Positions 16,836 to 23,536 of a stretch of DNA of 32,589 nt are shown here, piece after piece. The notes below the pieces were generated by a model. It searched no databases. It saw only the letters and a list, made by a program, of their open reading frames with translations, and was not told the DNA's origin. Position 1 is the stretch's first letter. The number at the start of each line of letters is the position of its first letter. Both the position numbers and the translations under genes were made by a program. The DNA is from a virus: IMG/VR virus record IMGVR_UViG_3300017783_005857, positions 1 to 32,589 of that record. One strand, given 5' to 3'.

Positions 16836-17115
16836 GCGGGTCCTTGGATTGAACGGCGTAGTTTCCTTCTTCGAAGTCTTCATTGGTTTTTTCTTTGTAA
16901 ACTTTTTTAATAGATTCTTCAGCATGTTTCACTTCCTCTAATCCAAATTCAGTCATTTCCATTAATATACCGTGTACGTAACGTCTTTCACCTGGTGTTA
17001 GGGTATACGGCTCTTTGATTGTTAACGTACTTCCACACTTAGTACAAAAAGTATAGTTACCAAGCGCACTAGTTATTGCATAGTTGTGTCCAAATATTCT
17101 ACACATAATACTCAT
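16825..17115 (-). CDS. Small zinc-ribbon-like protein, 96 aa
   Basis: Begins MSIMCRIFGHNYA and continues YTFCTKCGSTL, giving Cys/His plus CxxC ligands like the short 'MCRIFGH...CxxCG' phage proteins (DUF1660-like). The remainder is acidic and helical (EMTEFGLEEVKHAEESIKKVYKEK). AGGAG sits six bases before the ATG at 17115, a strong initiation signal. It is probably a small zinc-binding accessory protein; the target is unknown. Confidence 0.75.
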   Translation of the reverse strand: MSIMCRIFGHNYAITSALGNYTFCTKCGSTLTIKEPYTLTPGERRYVHGILMEMTEFGLEEVKHAEESIKKVYKEKTNEDFEEGNYAVQSKDPHEQ

Positions 17116-17124
17116 ATAATTCTC

Positions 17125-17508
17125 CTAATCTAGTGTGTTACGTCCACCACCTGGGCTTTGTGTACACTGTTGTGTTCTTGGACATTGAAAATATTTGTCC
17201 ATAGCAACAGTTAAATCTGCGTGTCCTGTAGCACCCCTCTCGTATATACACATACGTTCATTAGTTTCTGGGTCTACATATTGTCTTTTAAGTCTGCAAG
17301 TTATAGTATTAGTAACAGTTGGAGGCACTGCCTTACGTCTACACTCCATTGATTCTAGTCCTAATATTTTTTGAGGCCAGCGTAATACTTCTCTGTTCCA
17401 TAATGTACAGTGTGATTTATCTTCATTACCTGTATATGTACGGCCTTCAGCATATACACTTGTAGAAAACAAACATAATATTATAACTATTTTTTTATTA
17501 CAAATCAC
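17125..17508 (-). CDS. Cys-rich exported protein, 127 aa
   Basis: From the GTG at 17508 the product starts MICNKKIVIILCLFSTSVYA, a compact signal peptide with probable cleavage after VYA. The mature part has six cysteines (SHCTLW, ECRRK, TCRLKRQ, RMCIYER, FQCP, QQCTQ), suggesting three disulfides in the periplasm. ATGs further upstream would bury the signal peptide inside the helicase gene; a TTG at 17514 is an alternative. It overlaps the helicase stop by about 11 bases. Function unknown; an action on the infected cell's envelope is an inference. Confidence 0.7.
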   Translation of the reverse strand: MICNKKIVIILCLFSTSVYAEGRTYTGNEDKSHCTLWNREVLRWPQKILGLESMECRRKAVPPTVTNTITCRLKRQYVDPETNERMCIYERGATGHADLTVAMDKYFQCPRTQQCTQSPGGGRNTLD

Positions 17509-18898
17509 GTTCAATTTCTCTTTTACGTTTTGGTTGTTTATCTTCTTCACTTCCATATTTTGCGGCCGCAAAAGGTTTTTCATTGATAAGATTTGAGTCT
17601 GAAGCTACAACTTTTGTACACTCCCAATTCATACCAATATCAAAATTCATAGTTCTACCGTTACGTATTTTTGTGGTATGGACAGCTACTCGATTGTTGT
17701 CTCCATTCTCATCTGGTGGAAAAAAGTTAAAACTACGATCAGCAGAATCAAGAATACCTTTAGCAAAACGTGCTTCTCCTCCCGCATCAATTTGATAAGG
17801 AGAAAACATTGTTAAGTCATATTTACGGCTCATTAATTTTAGATTTTCTGCTATAGTAATCTGACTTTTCCAATCTTTTTGATCTTCGTGTCTAATAATA
17901 TTAATATAATCTACACAAGCCATAGTGTACCTTGGGTATTTGGCTTGAAACATATTACAATAATGATCAATACGATTAAGAGTTAAACCTGCATCATCTA
18001 TAATAAAAAAACGATTTTCTTTATATTCAGGCTTATCGAACTTCATTTTTTGTTCAAAAGCCTTAAAGTCTTTTGTTTTTTCTAGTTCATTATAATAATC
18101 TATAGCTTTTTGATCTGTATTATCAAAAAAATAGTTTAGCTTTGATTTCGCTAATCTTAGTTTTTGTTCTTCATTTAGTTTATTTTTATAAATATCAAGA
18201 AACGGAACTTCACTGATTATACTTAAAAGACGGTCATGTACTTCTTTATATCGCATCTCAATACTAAAGAAAGCTACGGTTGATCCTTGTAAGAATCTAT
18301 TAATAGAACAATTTAGAGAAATAATAGATTTACCCGAGCCTCTTCTACCTCCAAGAAGTACTAGTTCTTGAGAACCAAAACCGCCATTAACAGAATCATA
18401 TTCAGCACTTAATCCAGAAGGATAAAGTTTAAAATCGTCTGCACTAGGAAAGAAATCTAAATCTGCTACGTCAAATAATTCATCTGAAGTAGGTAAAGCA
18501 CTGTTAAGTTTTAATAAGTGGTTTTGTATTTTATCTACAATCTCAATCTTTTCCAAATCTTCTAGCTGGTCTATATAACCATCTAAAAACGATATAGTCT
18601 CTTCTCTTACAAAATGGTCTTGAAGCTGGGCAATAATAAAATCATTATCAATATCAGTATATTTACCAGATGCCACAATTTGGTTCTCAAAATATTCTTG
18701 AGAATTAACGTCTTTATTTATTAGATAAAACTCTTCTTCAGAAGGTATTTTAAGGTTAGCTTTATAGTATGATTCAATTTTATTATAGATAGAAGAGTTA
18801 GCCCCCGAAAAAAAGTAAGGACTTAGTTTTGTAAAAAAATCATGATTTTGTCCAGACAATAATCTTTTTATTGTCAGTTTTTGAAGATCAATGTTCAT
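17498..18898 (-). CDS. Replicative DNA helicase (DnaB/gp41-like)
   Basis: A 466-aa RecA-fold hexameric helicase. The N-terminal helical half (1-165) is followed by Walker A GRRGSGKS (184-191), FFSIEM, Walker B with MACVDYINII and the DnaB-type tail SADRSFNFF...TTKIRNGRTMNFDIGMNW, which carries the motif 4/arginine-finger region. It would work with the separate primase as a gp41/gp61-like primosome. The gene ends in a basic tail (KQPKRKREIERDL). The Shine-Dalgarno is weak. It lies four bases after the HTH gene in the run driven by the promoter at 19705-19733. Confidence 0.92.
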   Translation of the reverse strand: MNIDLQKLTIKRLLSGQNHDFFTKLSPYFFSGANSSIYNKIESYYKANLKIPSEEEFYLINKDVNSQEYFENQIVASGKYTDIDNDFIIAQLQDHFVREETISFLDGYIDQLEDLEKIEIVDKIQNHLLKLNSALPTSDELFDVADLDFFPSADDFKLYPSGLSAEYDSVNGGFGSQELVLLGGRRGSGKSIISLNCSINRFLQGSTVAFFSIEMRYKEVHDRLLSIISEVPFLDIYKNKLNEEQKLRLAKSKLNYFFDNTDQKAIDYYNELEKTKDFKAFEQKMKFDKPEYKENRFFIIDDAGLTLNRIDHYCNMFQAKYPRYTMACVDYINIIRHEDQKDWKSQITIAENLKLMSRKYDLTMFSPYQIDAGGEARFAKGILDSADRSFNFFPPDENGDNNRVAVHTTKIRNGRTMNFDIGMNWECTKVVASDSNLINEKPFAAAKYGSEEDKQPKRKREIERDL

Positions 18899-18901
18899 AT
18901 A

Positions 18902-19681
18902 TTATTTGCTCGCTACAGGATAAAATTTGTCTCTAGTTCCAGAAAAGTAGCCACCGTGATCACTTTCCATATATGCTAAGTAAGTTTCTCTACCGGTTTC
19001 TTCTATGTATGTTTCTACTTTTTTAATTAATCTAATAATAGCATCTTCTTTCCAGGAAGATCCGTTATCATATTCCCAATAAATTTGATAATGAATATCA
19101 GGATACCCTTCAAAATCAATACCATGTTTTTGTTTTGCTGATTTCATAGCGTGAAGTTCTACATATTTTCTTCTAATCGGAGAGCGATAATACTCTACCC
19201 ATTCTTCATCATAAACTTCATACACTTTAGCAAATGTATTTTTTTCGGGTACAAACACCCTATCTCCTGCTTTAAACAAAGCATCTAAATTCTGCACTAC
19301 ATGACTAACTTGTGCGGGTTTATTTTTACCTCTTGCACGAATAGGCACATTGTTTTCCATAAGAACTTTTTTAACACGCTGGGGGCTAATGTAAAGTCTT
19401 TTTGCTATAGCGCTTTGATTTTCTCCATCAAGATAGTCTCCAACTATTTGTTTAATTTCACCTGCAGAAAGAGTTTTTGCTCTAGCTTTTTTCTTTAGTT
19501 CTTTTTGTCTTTCTTCTTTTTGTCTAAAGTCTTCTATGATTGCATCTAATCGTTTAGTATTGTAGGCAATACCTAAGTGATCACAACAAGCCTTTTTTGT
19601 CTTGTTTGATTTAATCATCCATATTACTTGTCTGATTTTTGCTTCAGGAATTTCGTTTGTATTTATTCTCGCTCTTGCCAT
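18902..19681 (-). CDS. DNA-binding HTH protein, first gene of the replication operon
   Basis: A 259-aa basic protein with two helix-turn-helix-like segments: about residues 13-52 (KIRQVIWMIKSNKTKKACCDHLGIAYNTKRLD) and about 72-115 (EIKQIVGDYLDGENQSAIAKRLYISPQRVKKVLMENN, resolvase/Hin-type HTH). A C-terminal domain of about 125 residues (RVFVPEKNTFAKVYEVYDEEWVEYYRSP...) is not recognised. The SD GGAGG is the right arm of the 19690-19723 inverted repeat. First position after a consensus promoter suggests a regulator of the replication operon, perhaps binding the palindrome. That is inference. Confidence 0.8.
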   Translation of the reverse strand: MARARINTNEIPEAKIRQVIWMIKSNKTKKACCDHLGIAYNTKRLDAIIEDFRQKEERQKELKKKARAKTLSAGEIKQIVGDYLDGENQSAIAKRLYISPQRVKKVLMENNVPIRARGKNKPAQVSHVVQNLDALFKAGDRVFVPEKNTFAKVYEVYDEEWVEYYRSPIRRKYVELHAMKSAKQKHGIDFEGYPDIHYQIYWEYDNGSSWKEDAIIRLIKKVETYIEETGRETYLAYMESDHGGYFSGTRDKFYPVASK

Positions 19682-19683
19682 TT

Positions 19684-19723
19684 AAAAAACCCTCCATTTT
19701 GTATATTATAACAAAATAGAGGG
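19684..19723 (-). terminator. Intrinsic terminator hairpin overlapping promoter and RBS
   Basis: On the minus strand CCCTCTATTTTGT (19723-19711) pairs with ACAAAATGGAGGG (19702-19690). That is 13 base pairs with one T-G wobble and an 8-base loop, followed by six T (19689-19684). It lies 24 bases past the stop of the membrane-protein gene. The right arm contains the Shine-Dalgarno of the next gene and the loop contains its -10 box. Confidence 0.8.
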
Positions 19724-19733
19724 TAGATGTCAA
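19705..19733 (-). promoter_or_regulatory. Perfect-consensus sigma70 promoter
   Basis: Minus strand TTGACA (19733-19728), exactly 17 bases, TATAAT (19710-19705). Both hexamers are perfect. Predicted start about seven bases downstream, near 19698, leaving a leader of about 17 bases carrying GGAGGG. It would drive the HTH gene and the long replication/nrd run. The -10 box lies in the loop of the inverted repeat at 19690-19723. Confidence 0.88.
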
Positions 19734-19746
19734 ATACAATATATCT

Positions 19747-20601
19747 TTATCTTGCATTATTTAGTAACTGAACTAACGCTTCTTTTGACATTTTTTCTGC
19801 TTGTGTCCTAGTTAGTCCTAATCTTTTCTTTGCAAGTTCTATAGCTTTAAGTTTTGTAAGATTTTCTGCATTAAACAGCTTTTGTTTATTAAAAATCTTA
19901 TCTACTGATAAAATTAGTAACATTAGGGCTAATGGATCAAAACAGAAAATAATAATAAATATTACGATTGTAACAGCGTTTTGTAAATTATCTGATTCAC
20001 CAATTAAATTAGCAACATATTTTATCGGCCCTAATTCTGCCTCAATACTGCTAATTGATAATTTTTCTGTTAGTTTTTCTTGTTCTAACTTTGCAATTAT
20101 GTTTAATTCTTGTTGTATCTGTGATTGAATGTCAGAAATATCATTTTGGGTTTTATCTAGTCCTTTTGATACTGCTCCAAGTTCTATATATTTTCCCATA
20201 GCTTTATTTAAAGTTTCTAGTCTTTGTGTAAGTCTGTCTACTTTTTGTGTGGAAAAATCAATTTGAGTGTCAATAACTGCTACTTTTTGCTCTACTATAA
20301 TAATAGGCATTTCTTGAGCACTATGCCCTTTGGACAGTAAGCCAAAAATACCTAAACTTGTAACTATCATTAACAAGCCTACAATTGGAACTAATATTAT
20401 TTTAGATATATGTTGTAAATCGCTCCAGTGCTGGTGTGTCCATACTGCTGCAACCACTTTACCTAATTCTAATACTCCACCCATAATTGCGACAGGCAGA
20501 AAAGCTGCCGCAAATATTTGCGTCAATCCAATAACACTAAACCATGCAGCTACTGCAGAAATTGCAATAGCAGTTAGGAAGGTTATCCAGACTAATATCA
20601 T
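19747..20601 (-). CDS. Membrane protein with central coiled coil, 284 aa
   Basis: Three hydrophobic helices lie in the first 90 residues (ILVWITFLTAIAISAVAAWF; FLPVAIMGGVLELGKVVAAV; IILVPIVGLLMIVTSLGIFG). A Gln/Lys-rich coiled coil follows (about 105-195), then another helix (AVTIVIFIIIFCFDPLALMLLIL) and a basic tail. Short coil-containing membrane proteins like this occur in marine T4-like phages from memory, without known function. An excellent AAGGAGG precedes the ATG. It follows uvsE closely, so both are probably transcribed from 21710-21738 and end at the 19684-19723 terminator. A role in membrane remodelling or superinfection exclusion is speculative. Confidence 0.8.
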   Translation of the reverse strand: MILVWITFLTAIAISAVAAWFSVIGLTQIFAAAFLPVAIMGGVLELGKVVAAVWTHQHWSDLQHISKIILVPIVGLLMIVTSLGIFGLLSKGHSAQEMPIIIVEQKVAVIDTQIDFSTQKVDRLTQRLETLNKAMGKYIELGAVSKGLDKTQNDISDIQSQIQQELNIIAKLEQEKLTEKLSISSIEAELGPIKYVANLIGESDNLQNAVTIVIFIIIFCFDPLALMLLILSVDKIFNKQKLFNAENLTKLKAIELAKKRLGLTRTQAEKMSKEALVQLLNNAR

Positions 20602-20610
20602 TGCGCCTCC

Positions 20611-21681
20611 TTAAATTGTTTTTGTTTTTAGTTCTTCTCCTGCAAACTCTTCTTCTTGTTTGATAAAGTCATAGAAACCTTGTACGGCAACTTCTTTGTG
20701 TTTTGCCTCAATATCAAAGTCTGCATATTCAAGCATTGGCACATGTCTTGCCATTAGTTCTTCGTCCCAATATGTTTCTGAGTGTGCATTAGGTTTCATC
20801 CAATAAGCTGAATTGTCGGGGTGAAAGGATTGTGATTTGTGGAACAACGGGCGTACACCTCTCCATGACTTGACAGCTTCACGGAAATAGTCGTCTGTGT
20901 GGGAGATATGATCCACGTCTCGCACTTTCCTATTGACCGTTTTCTCGCCAACTTTAACTCTCTCAGTCTCAACCATTCGATGACAGGCATAGTGGTGTGT
21001 GTCGAGGGTACAGCGGATAGGGATCCGTTGGGCAAGTTCAAGTGTGTGTTTAATGTCGTATCCGTTGGGTTTATCTTCATTTTCGACAGATAAGCATCCT
21101 TGGGCATAGTCGGATAGGTAGGGGAAGTGTGTGGCAAAGCGTTTAATACCATCTTCGTGTTTTCCTCCATAAAGTCCTTGTAAGTGAATATTCATAGAAA
21201 AATCTTGAGCGGGCAATCCCATCATTGAGCCATACAAAGCATGATACTCAAGATCTTCGATAGACTTAGTTACAACATCTGGATTATTAGATGCGAGTAC
21301 TGTGTATTGAGCAGGATGAGTAGACAAACGAATACCGTGTTTTTTAGCGGCATTACCTGCAAGTTTAAGAATTTCTGATAGTTCTTCCCAAATTTCTTCA
21401 TACCACGGTTGTGTAAACTCTAGAGTGTAGCAAGGAAATAGCTCACTAGAAATTCTAAACGCACGCAAATTTTGTGGTTGCTTAGGAAAATATGTTGTCA
21501 GTATATCGAGTAATTTTTTACTATTTGCTATAGCTTTTTGTTGTACTTTTTCTTTACCGCCTTCTTTGAGGGCGTAAGTTTTGGTAGTAGTACCAAAATT
21601 GTACCTTTTTGCTAAAGTTTTATCATGCCACTGGCAACACTGAGAGAGTCGCCAATTGGTTTGCGTTTTGTTAAAGTACAT
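20611..21681 (-). CDS. uvsE: UV-damage endonuclease (UvdE/UvsE)
   Basis: A 356-aa TIM-barrel endonuclease that nicks 5' of UV photoproducts. Family motifs with probable metal ligands: FRISSELFP (75-83), RLSTHPAQYTVLAS (H122), SMNIHLQGLYGGK (H166), CLSVENEDKP (E200) and CTLDTHHYACH (D227, H229/H230), then VDHISHTDD. It provides excision repair independent of UvrABC, useful for a phage in sunlit water. Its Shine-Dalgarno AGGAG is the right arm of the 21689-21728 repeat. Family assignment is secure. Confidence 0.95.
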   Translation of the reverse strand: MYFNKTQTNWRLSQCCQWHDKTLAKRYNFGTTTKTYALKEGGKEKVQQKAIANSKKLLDILTTYFPKQPQNLRAFRISSELFPCYTLEFTQPWYEEIWEELSEILKLAGNAAKKHGIRLSTHPAQYTVLASNNPDVVTKSIEDLEYHALYGSMMGLPAQDFSMNIHLQGLYGGKHEDGIKRFATHFPYLSDYAQGCLSVENEDKPNGYDIKHTLELAQRIPIRCTLDTHHYACHRMVETERVKVGEKTVNRKVRDVDHISHTDDYFREAVKSWRGVRPLFHKSQSFHPDNSAYWMKPNAHSETYWDEELMARHVPMLEYADFDIEAKHKEVAVQGFYDFIKQEEEFAGEELKTKTI

Positions 21682-21683
21682 AT

Positions 21684-21728
21684 AAAAACTCCTGATTAGT
21701 TATGTATTAATAATACGCTAATCAGGAG
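21684..21728 (-). terminator. Intrinsic terminator hairpin overlapping uvsE promoter and RBS
   Basis: Perfect 11-base arms CTCCTGATTAG (21728-21718) and CTAATCAGGAG (21699-21689) on the minus strand. The loop can itself form GTATT/AATAC. Five T follow (21688-21684), then the uvsE ATG. It could end transcripts of the Na/Pi gene and would mask the uvsE Shine-Dalgarno in them. Confidence 0.72.
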
Positions 21729-21738
21729 CATCTGTCAA
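21710..21738 (-). promoter_or_regulatory. Near-consensus sigma70 promoter for uvsE
   Basis: Minus strand TTGACA (21738-21733), 17 bases, TATTAT (21715-21710). The -35 is perfect and the -10 has one mismatch. Predicted start near 21703 leaves a leader of about 20 bases with AGGAG. As at 19705-19733, the -10 lies in the loop of an inverted repeat whose left arm is in the spacer. Confidence 0.82.
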
Positions 21739-21753
21739 TATATAATTTGATTA

Positions 21754-21775
21754 GAGAAAGACTTGTGCCTTTCTC
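21754..21775. terminator. Hairpin after the Na/Pi gene
   Basis: Seven-base arms GAGAAAG/CTTTCTC with an 8-base loop, just after the Na/Pi stop codon. The plus-strand side is followed by ATTTTATTTTT and the minus-strand side by TAATC, so it looks more like a plus-strand terminator. It may block opposing transcription or help the 21684-21728 element. Confidence 0.4.
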
Positions 21776-21784
21776 ATTTTATTT

Positions 21785-22261
21785 TTATGTTGTAATTTTA
21801 GTTATCCATTGCGCAATAGGTCGAACAAACGGTAACAACGATATCGCCATCAGAAGATTCACACCTGTATGAGCCATTGCAATTCGCAACGTATCACCCT
21901 TCGGCATGCCATCTGAGACAAGAGCACCTGCCAACCAAATAGTACCAGTCGTTCCAATGTTAGCACCAAGCACTGCAGCAATGGCTGCTGGTAGAGGTAC
22001 TGCACCAGATGCAACTAATCCAATAATTGCTGTAGTTGATAGAGAAGATGATTGCCAAAGTAGAGTCATAATAATTCCACCAGCAAACATCCATAAAGGA
22101 CTATGTGTAAAGTACGCAAGATGTTCAATGTTTCCCATAGATTTCATGCCGCCTGCAAACATTTTTAGACCGATATAGAATACAACTAAACCAACAAGAG
22201 TAGTAATTACGGGATTACCTAGTTCCATTTTGTTTACCGTTTTCCAAAGTTTTGTTACCAT
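21785..22261 (-). CDS. Half-size Na+/Pi cotransporter (single PF02690-type repeat)
   Basis: A 158-aa polytopic membrane protein with the Na/Pi-cotransporter signature: LWQSSSLSTTAIIGLVASG (QSSS at 70-73) and AAVLGANIGTTGT (GANIGTT at 99-105). About four hydrophobic helices are visible. Cellular NptA/YjbB-type proteins carry two such repeats in 300 or more residues; here there is one. Start ATG 22261 follows AGGAG by nine bases; an ATG at 22265 in another frame belongs to a short leader ORF. The frame is intact, so it is not an obvious pseudogene. It may dimerise into a phosphate importer for nucleotide synthesis (inference). Confidence 0.87.
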   Translation of the reverse strand: MVTKLWKTVNKMELGNPVITTLVGLVVFYIGLKMFAGGMKSMGNIEHLAYFTHSPLWMFAGGIIMTLLWQSSSLSTTAIIGLVASGAVPLPAAIAAVLGANIGTTGTIWLAGALVSDGMPKGDTLRIAMAHTGVNLLMAISLLPFVRPIAQWITKITT

Positions 22262-22292
22262 TCATATGGTCTCCTTTTAAAATATTGTTCAT
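22215..22292 (-). CDS. Possible 25-residue leader peptide ahead of the Na/Pi gene
   Basis: The ATG at 22292 has GGAG six bases upstream and opens a 25-codon frame starting MNNILKGDHMNGNK and ending TAA at 22215, inside the transporter gene in another frame. It reads through the transporter Shine-Dalgarno. It could control transporter translation by coupling. The composition is unremarkable and it may be fortuitous. Confidence 0.3.
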   Translation of the reverse strand: MNNILKGDHMNGNKTLENGKQNGTR

Positions 22293-22316
22293 TTTTATCT
22301 CCGATTATATATAAAT

Positions 22317-22348
22317 AAAAAAATAGCAGAGTTTATGAACTCTAACTA
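22317..22348 (-). terminator. Intrinsic terminator after the 98-aa gene
   Basis: Minus strand: TAG-TT-AGAGTT, loop CATA, AACTCT-G-CTA, then TATTTTTTT (T-run 22323-22317). The six-pair core is extended past a wobble and a bulge. It lies about 60 bases after the stop at 22409 and before the leader of the Na/Pi gene. Confidence 0.7.
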
Positions 22349-22357
22349 CTATTTATT

Positions 22358-22366
22358 ATTATAACA
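22358..22366 (-). promoter_or_regulatory. Possible extended -10 promoter upstream of the Na/Pi leader
   Basis: Minus strand TGTTATAAT, a perfect extended -10, but no recognisable -35 at 15-19 bases. A transcript from here would meet the 22317-22348 terminator almost at once, suggesting attenuation if it is real. Another TATAAT at 22309-22304, after the T-run, also lacks a -35. Confidence 0.3.
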
Positions 22367-22408
22367 TATAAATATTACAATTTTGTGAAATATTCAAAAT
22401 TAGTTATT

Positions 22409-22705
22409 CTAGTGCGTACTTAATTCGTCATCTGAGTAATAGATATCGTGTATGACATTTCTTACAAGTCCACCATCAGAATAAACTATTGTAAAGTTTT
22501 TTCTTAAAAATTCGTTGTTTCGATATAATTTTTCAAAGAGAATACTAACTTCTAACCCTTTTATTAACGATTCTAGCATCTCTTTATCAGTTTCATCAAC
22601 TTTAAAATTACTTAAAGCTACTTGTTTAAGATATAGATAACGCTGCTGTGGGCTAAGAGATAGAATATAATCTATCGAAGTTTCAGGTAAAGTATATAAT
22701 TTCAT
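22409..22705 (-). CDS. Hypothetical protein, 98 aa
   Basis: Not recognised. From the ATG at 22705 it reads MKLYTLPETSIDYILSLSPQQ and continues as a helical, acidic soluble protein (for example DETDKEMLESLIKGLEVSILFEKLYRNN), ending in the acidic SDDELSTH. A TTG at 22714 is an alternative start; neither has a strong Shine-Dalgarno. It is flanked by hairpins at 22717-22741 and 22317-22348, so it could be a separate unit or weak read-through. Confidence 0.65.
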   Translation of the reverse strand: MKLYTLPETSIDYILSLSPQQRYLYLKQVALSNFKVDETDKEMLESLIKGLEVSILFEKLYRNNEFLRKNFTIVYSDGGLVRNVIHDIYYSDDELSTH

Positions 22706-22716
22706 TATGCACAAAT

Positions 22717-22741
22717 AGGCAGAGGGGTTTCACCTCTGCCT
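22717..22741. terminator. GC-rich hairpin after the four-repeat HTH gene
   Basis: Nine-base perfect arms AGGCAGAGG/CCTCTGCCT with a 7-base loop, about 30 bases past the stop at 22770. The plus-strand side is followed by GTTCTTTTT (good T-tract) and the minus-strand side by ATTTG (poor). It probably works as a terminator, possibly in both directions. Confidence 0.6.
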
Positions 22742-22769
22742 GTTCTTTTTATTTGACTAACAGTTATTA

Positions 22770-23453
22770 TTAACCTTCGTTAGCTTTAGGAGTATAGTCT
22801 GTGCATGAAAGACCACGACGGGTAAGCACAGTTTTTACACCACGTACAGTTTTGCCAAATGATTCAGCAATATCTTCTACACTTTGATCAAGCATATCTT
22901 CGATGCCTTCATATGGATCGCTCTTAGAAGCTTTCTTATCGCGCTGCTCAGCTTTCAAACCCATTGAAAGAAGCTTACCGCGTACTGAGTTAACAGGACG
23001 TCCAAGTGAGTCAGCAATTTCTTCAAGGTATTTACCTGCATTAACCATAGACTCAATATCAGCTTCTTGCTCTGCAGTGAAAGTCTTTGGAGTGATTTTC
23101 TTTTCAGCTGGCTTGATATGAGAAGTCATTTCAAGTGAAAGAGCTTTACCATTAATTTGACGAGCGGTGAACTTACCGTTAGCAAATACGTCAGCAATTT
23201 CTTCAGCTGTATGGACACCTGAGTTTTCTCCCAAGAAAGATGCAAGAGCATCAGTCTCTTCAGCAGAGAATACTGGAGCTGCACCTGGCTTTTTAGGAAC
23301 GTCAAATCCAAGCTTGCGAAGTTTAGCAGTTACAGAACGACGTGGGAATTCAAACTCTCCACAAAGATTCTCGATAATATCTTCAGTTACTCCGCCAGCA
23401 CAAGCTGATTCCATACGAGCTACCATTTCATCAGTATATTCAAATTTACTCAT
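22770..23453 (-). CDS. Four-repeat HTH (Myb/SANT-like) DNA-binding protein
   Basis: A 227-aa protein built of about four related trihelical units: YTDEMVARMESACAGG...RRSVTAKLRKLGF (4-50), FSAEETDALASFL...ARQINGKALSLEM (62-109), FTAEQEADIESMVNAGKYLEEIADSLG...VNSVRGKLLSMGL (124-167) and YEGIEDMLDQSVEDIAESFGKTVRGVKTVLTRRGL (180-217). Each ends in a recognition-helix pattern [R/T]-x-[V/I]-x-x-[K/V]-[L/A]. It has its own extended -10 promoter, a long CA-rich leader with AAGGA, and a following hairpin, so it looks like a strongly expressed single-gene unit. Likely a chromosome-coating or regulatory protein; not matched to a named family. Confidence 0.8.
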   Translation of the reverse strand: MSKFEYTDEMVARMESACAGGVTEDIIENLCGEFEFPRRSVTAKLRKLGFDVPKKPGAAPVFSAEETDALASFLGENSGVHTAEEIADVFANGKFTARQINGKALSLEMTSHIKPAEKKITPKTFTAEQEADIESMVNAGKYLEEIADSLGRPVNSVRGKLLSMGLKAEQRDKKASKSDPYEGIEDMLDQSVEDIAESFGKTVRGVKTVLTRRGLSCTDYTPKANEG

Positions 23454-23470
23454 TTTAATTTTCCTTTTTT

Positions 23471-23527
23471 GTTGGTTGGTTGGTTTTAGTTTTTTTATTT
23501 GAAGTTGAAAAACTCTTTTCTCAACTT
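23471..23527 (-). promoter_or_regulatory. Structured CA-rich 5' leader (hairpin plus ACCA repeats)
   Basis: The minus-strand leader starts with a hairpin, AAGTTGAGAAA pairing with TTTTTCAACTT (23527-23502). An A-rich stretch and three ACCA/CCAA tetranucleotide repeats (23487-23471) follow, then AAGGA and the ATG. The order resembles a stabilising 5' hairpin plus an unstructured CA-rich ribosome standby region. Function is inferred. Confidence 0.5.
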
Positions 23528-23536
23528 TATGAATTG

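Noticed and set aside
17509-17583. Upstream ATGs for the Cys-rich exported protein
   Set aside because: They lie inside the helicase coding region and would place the signal peptide internally.
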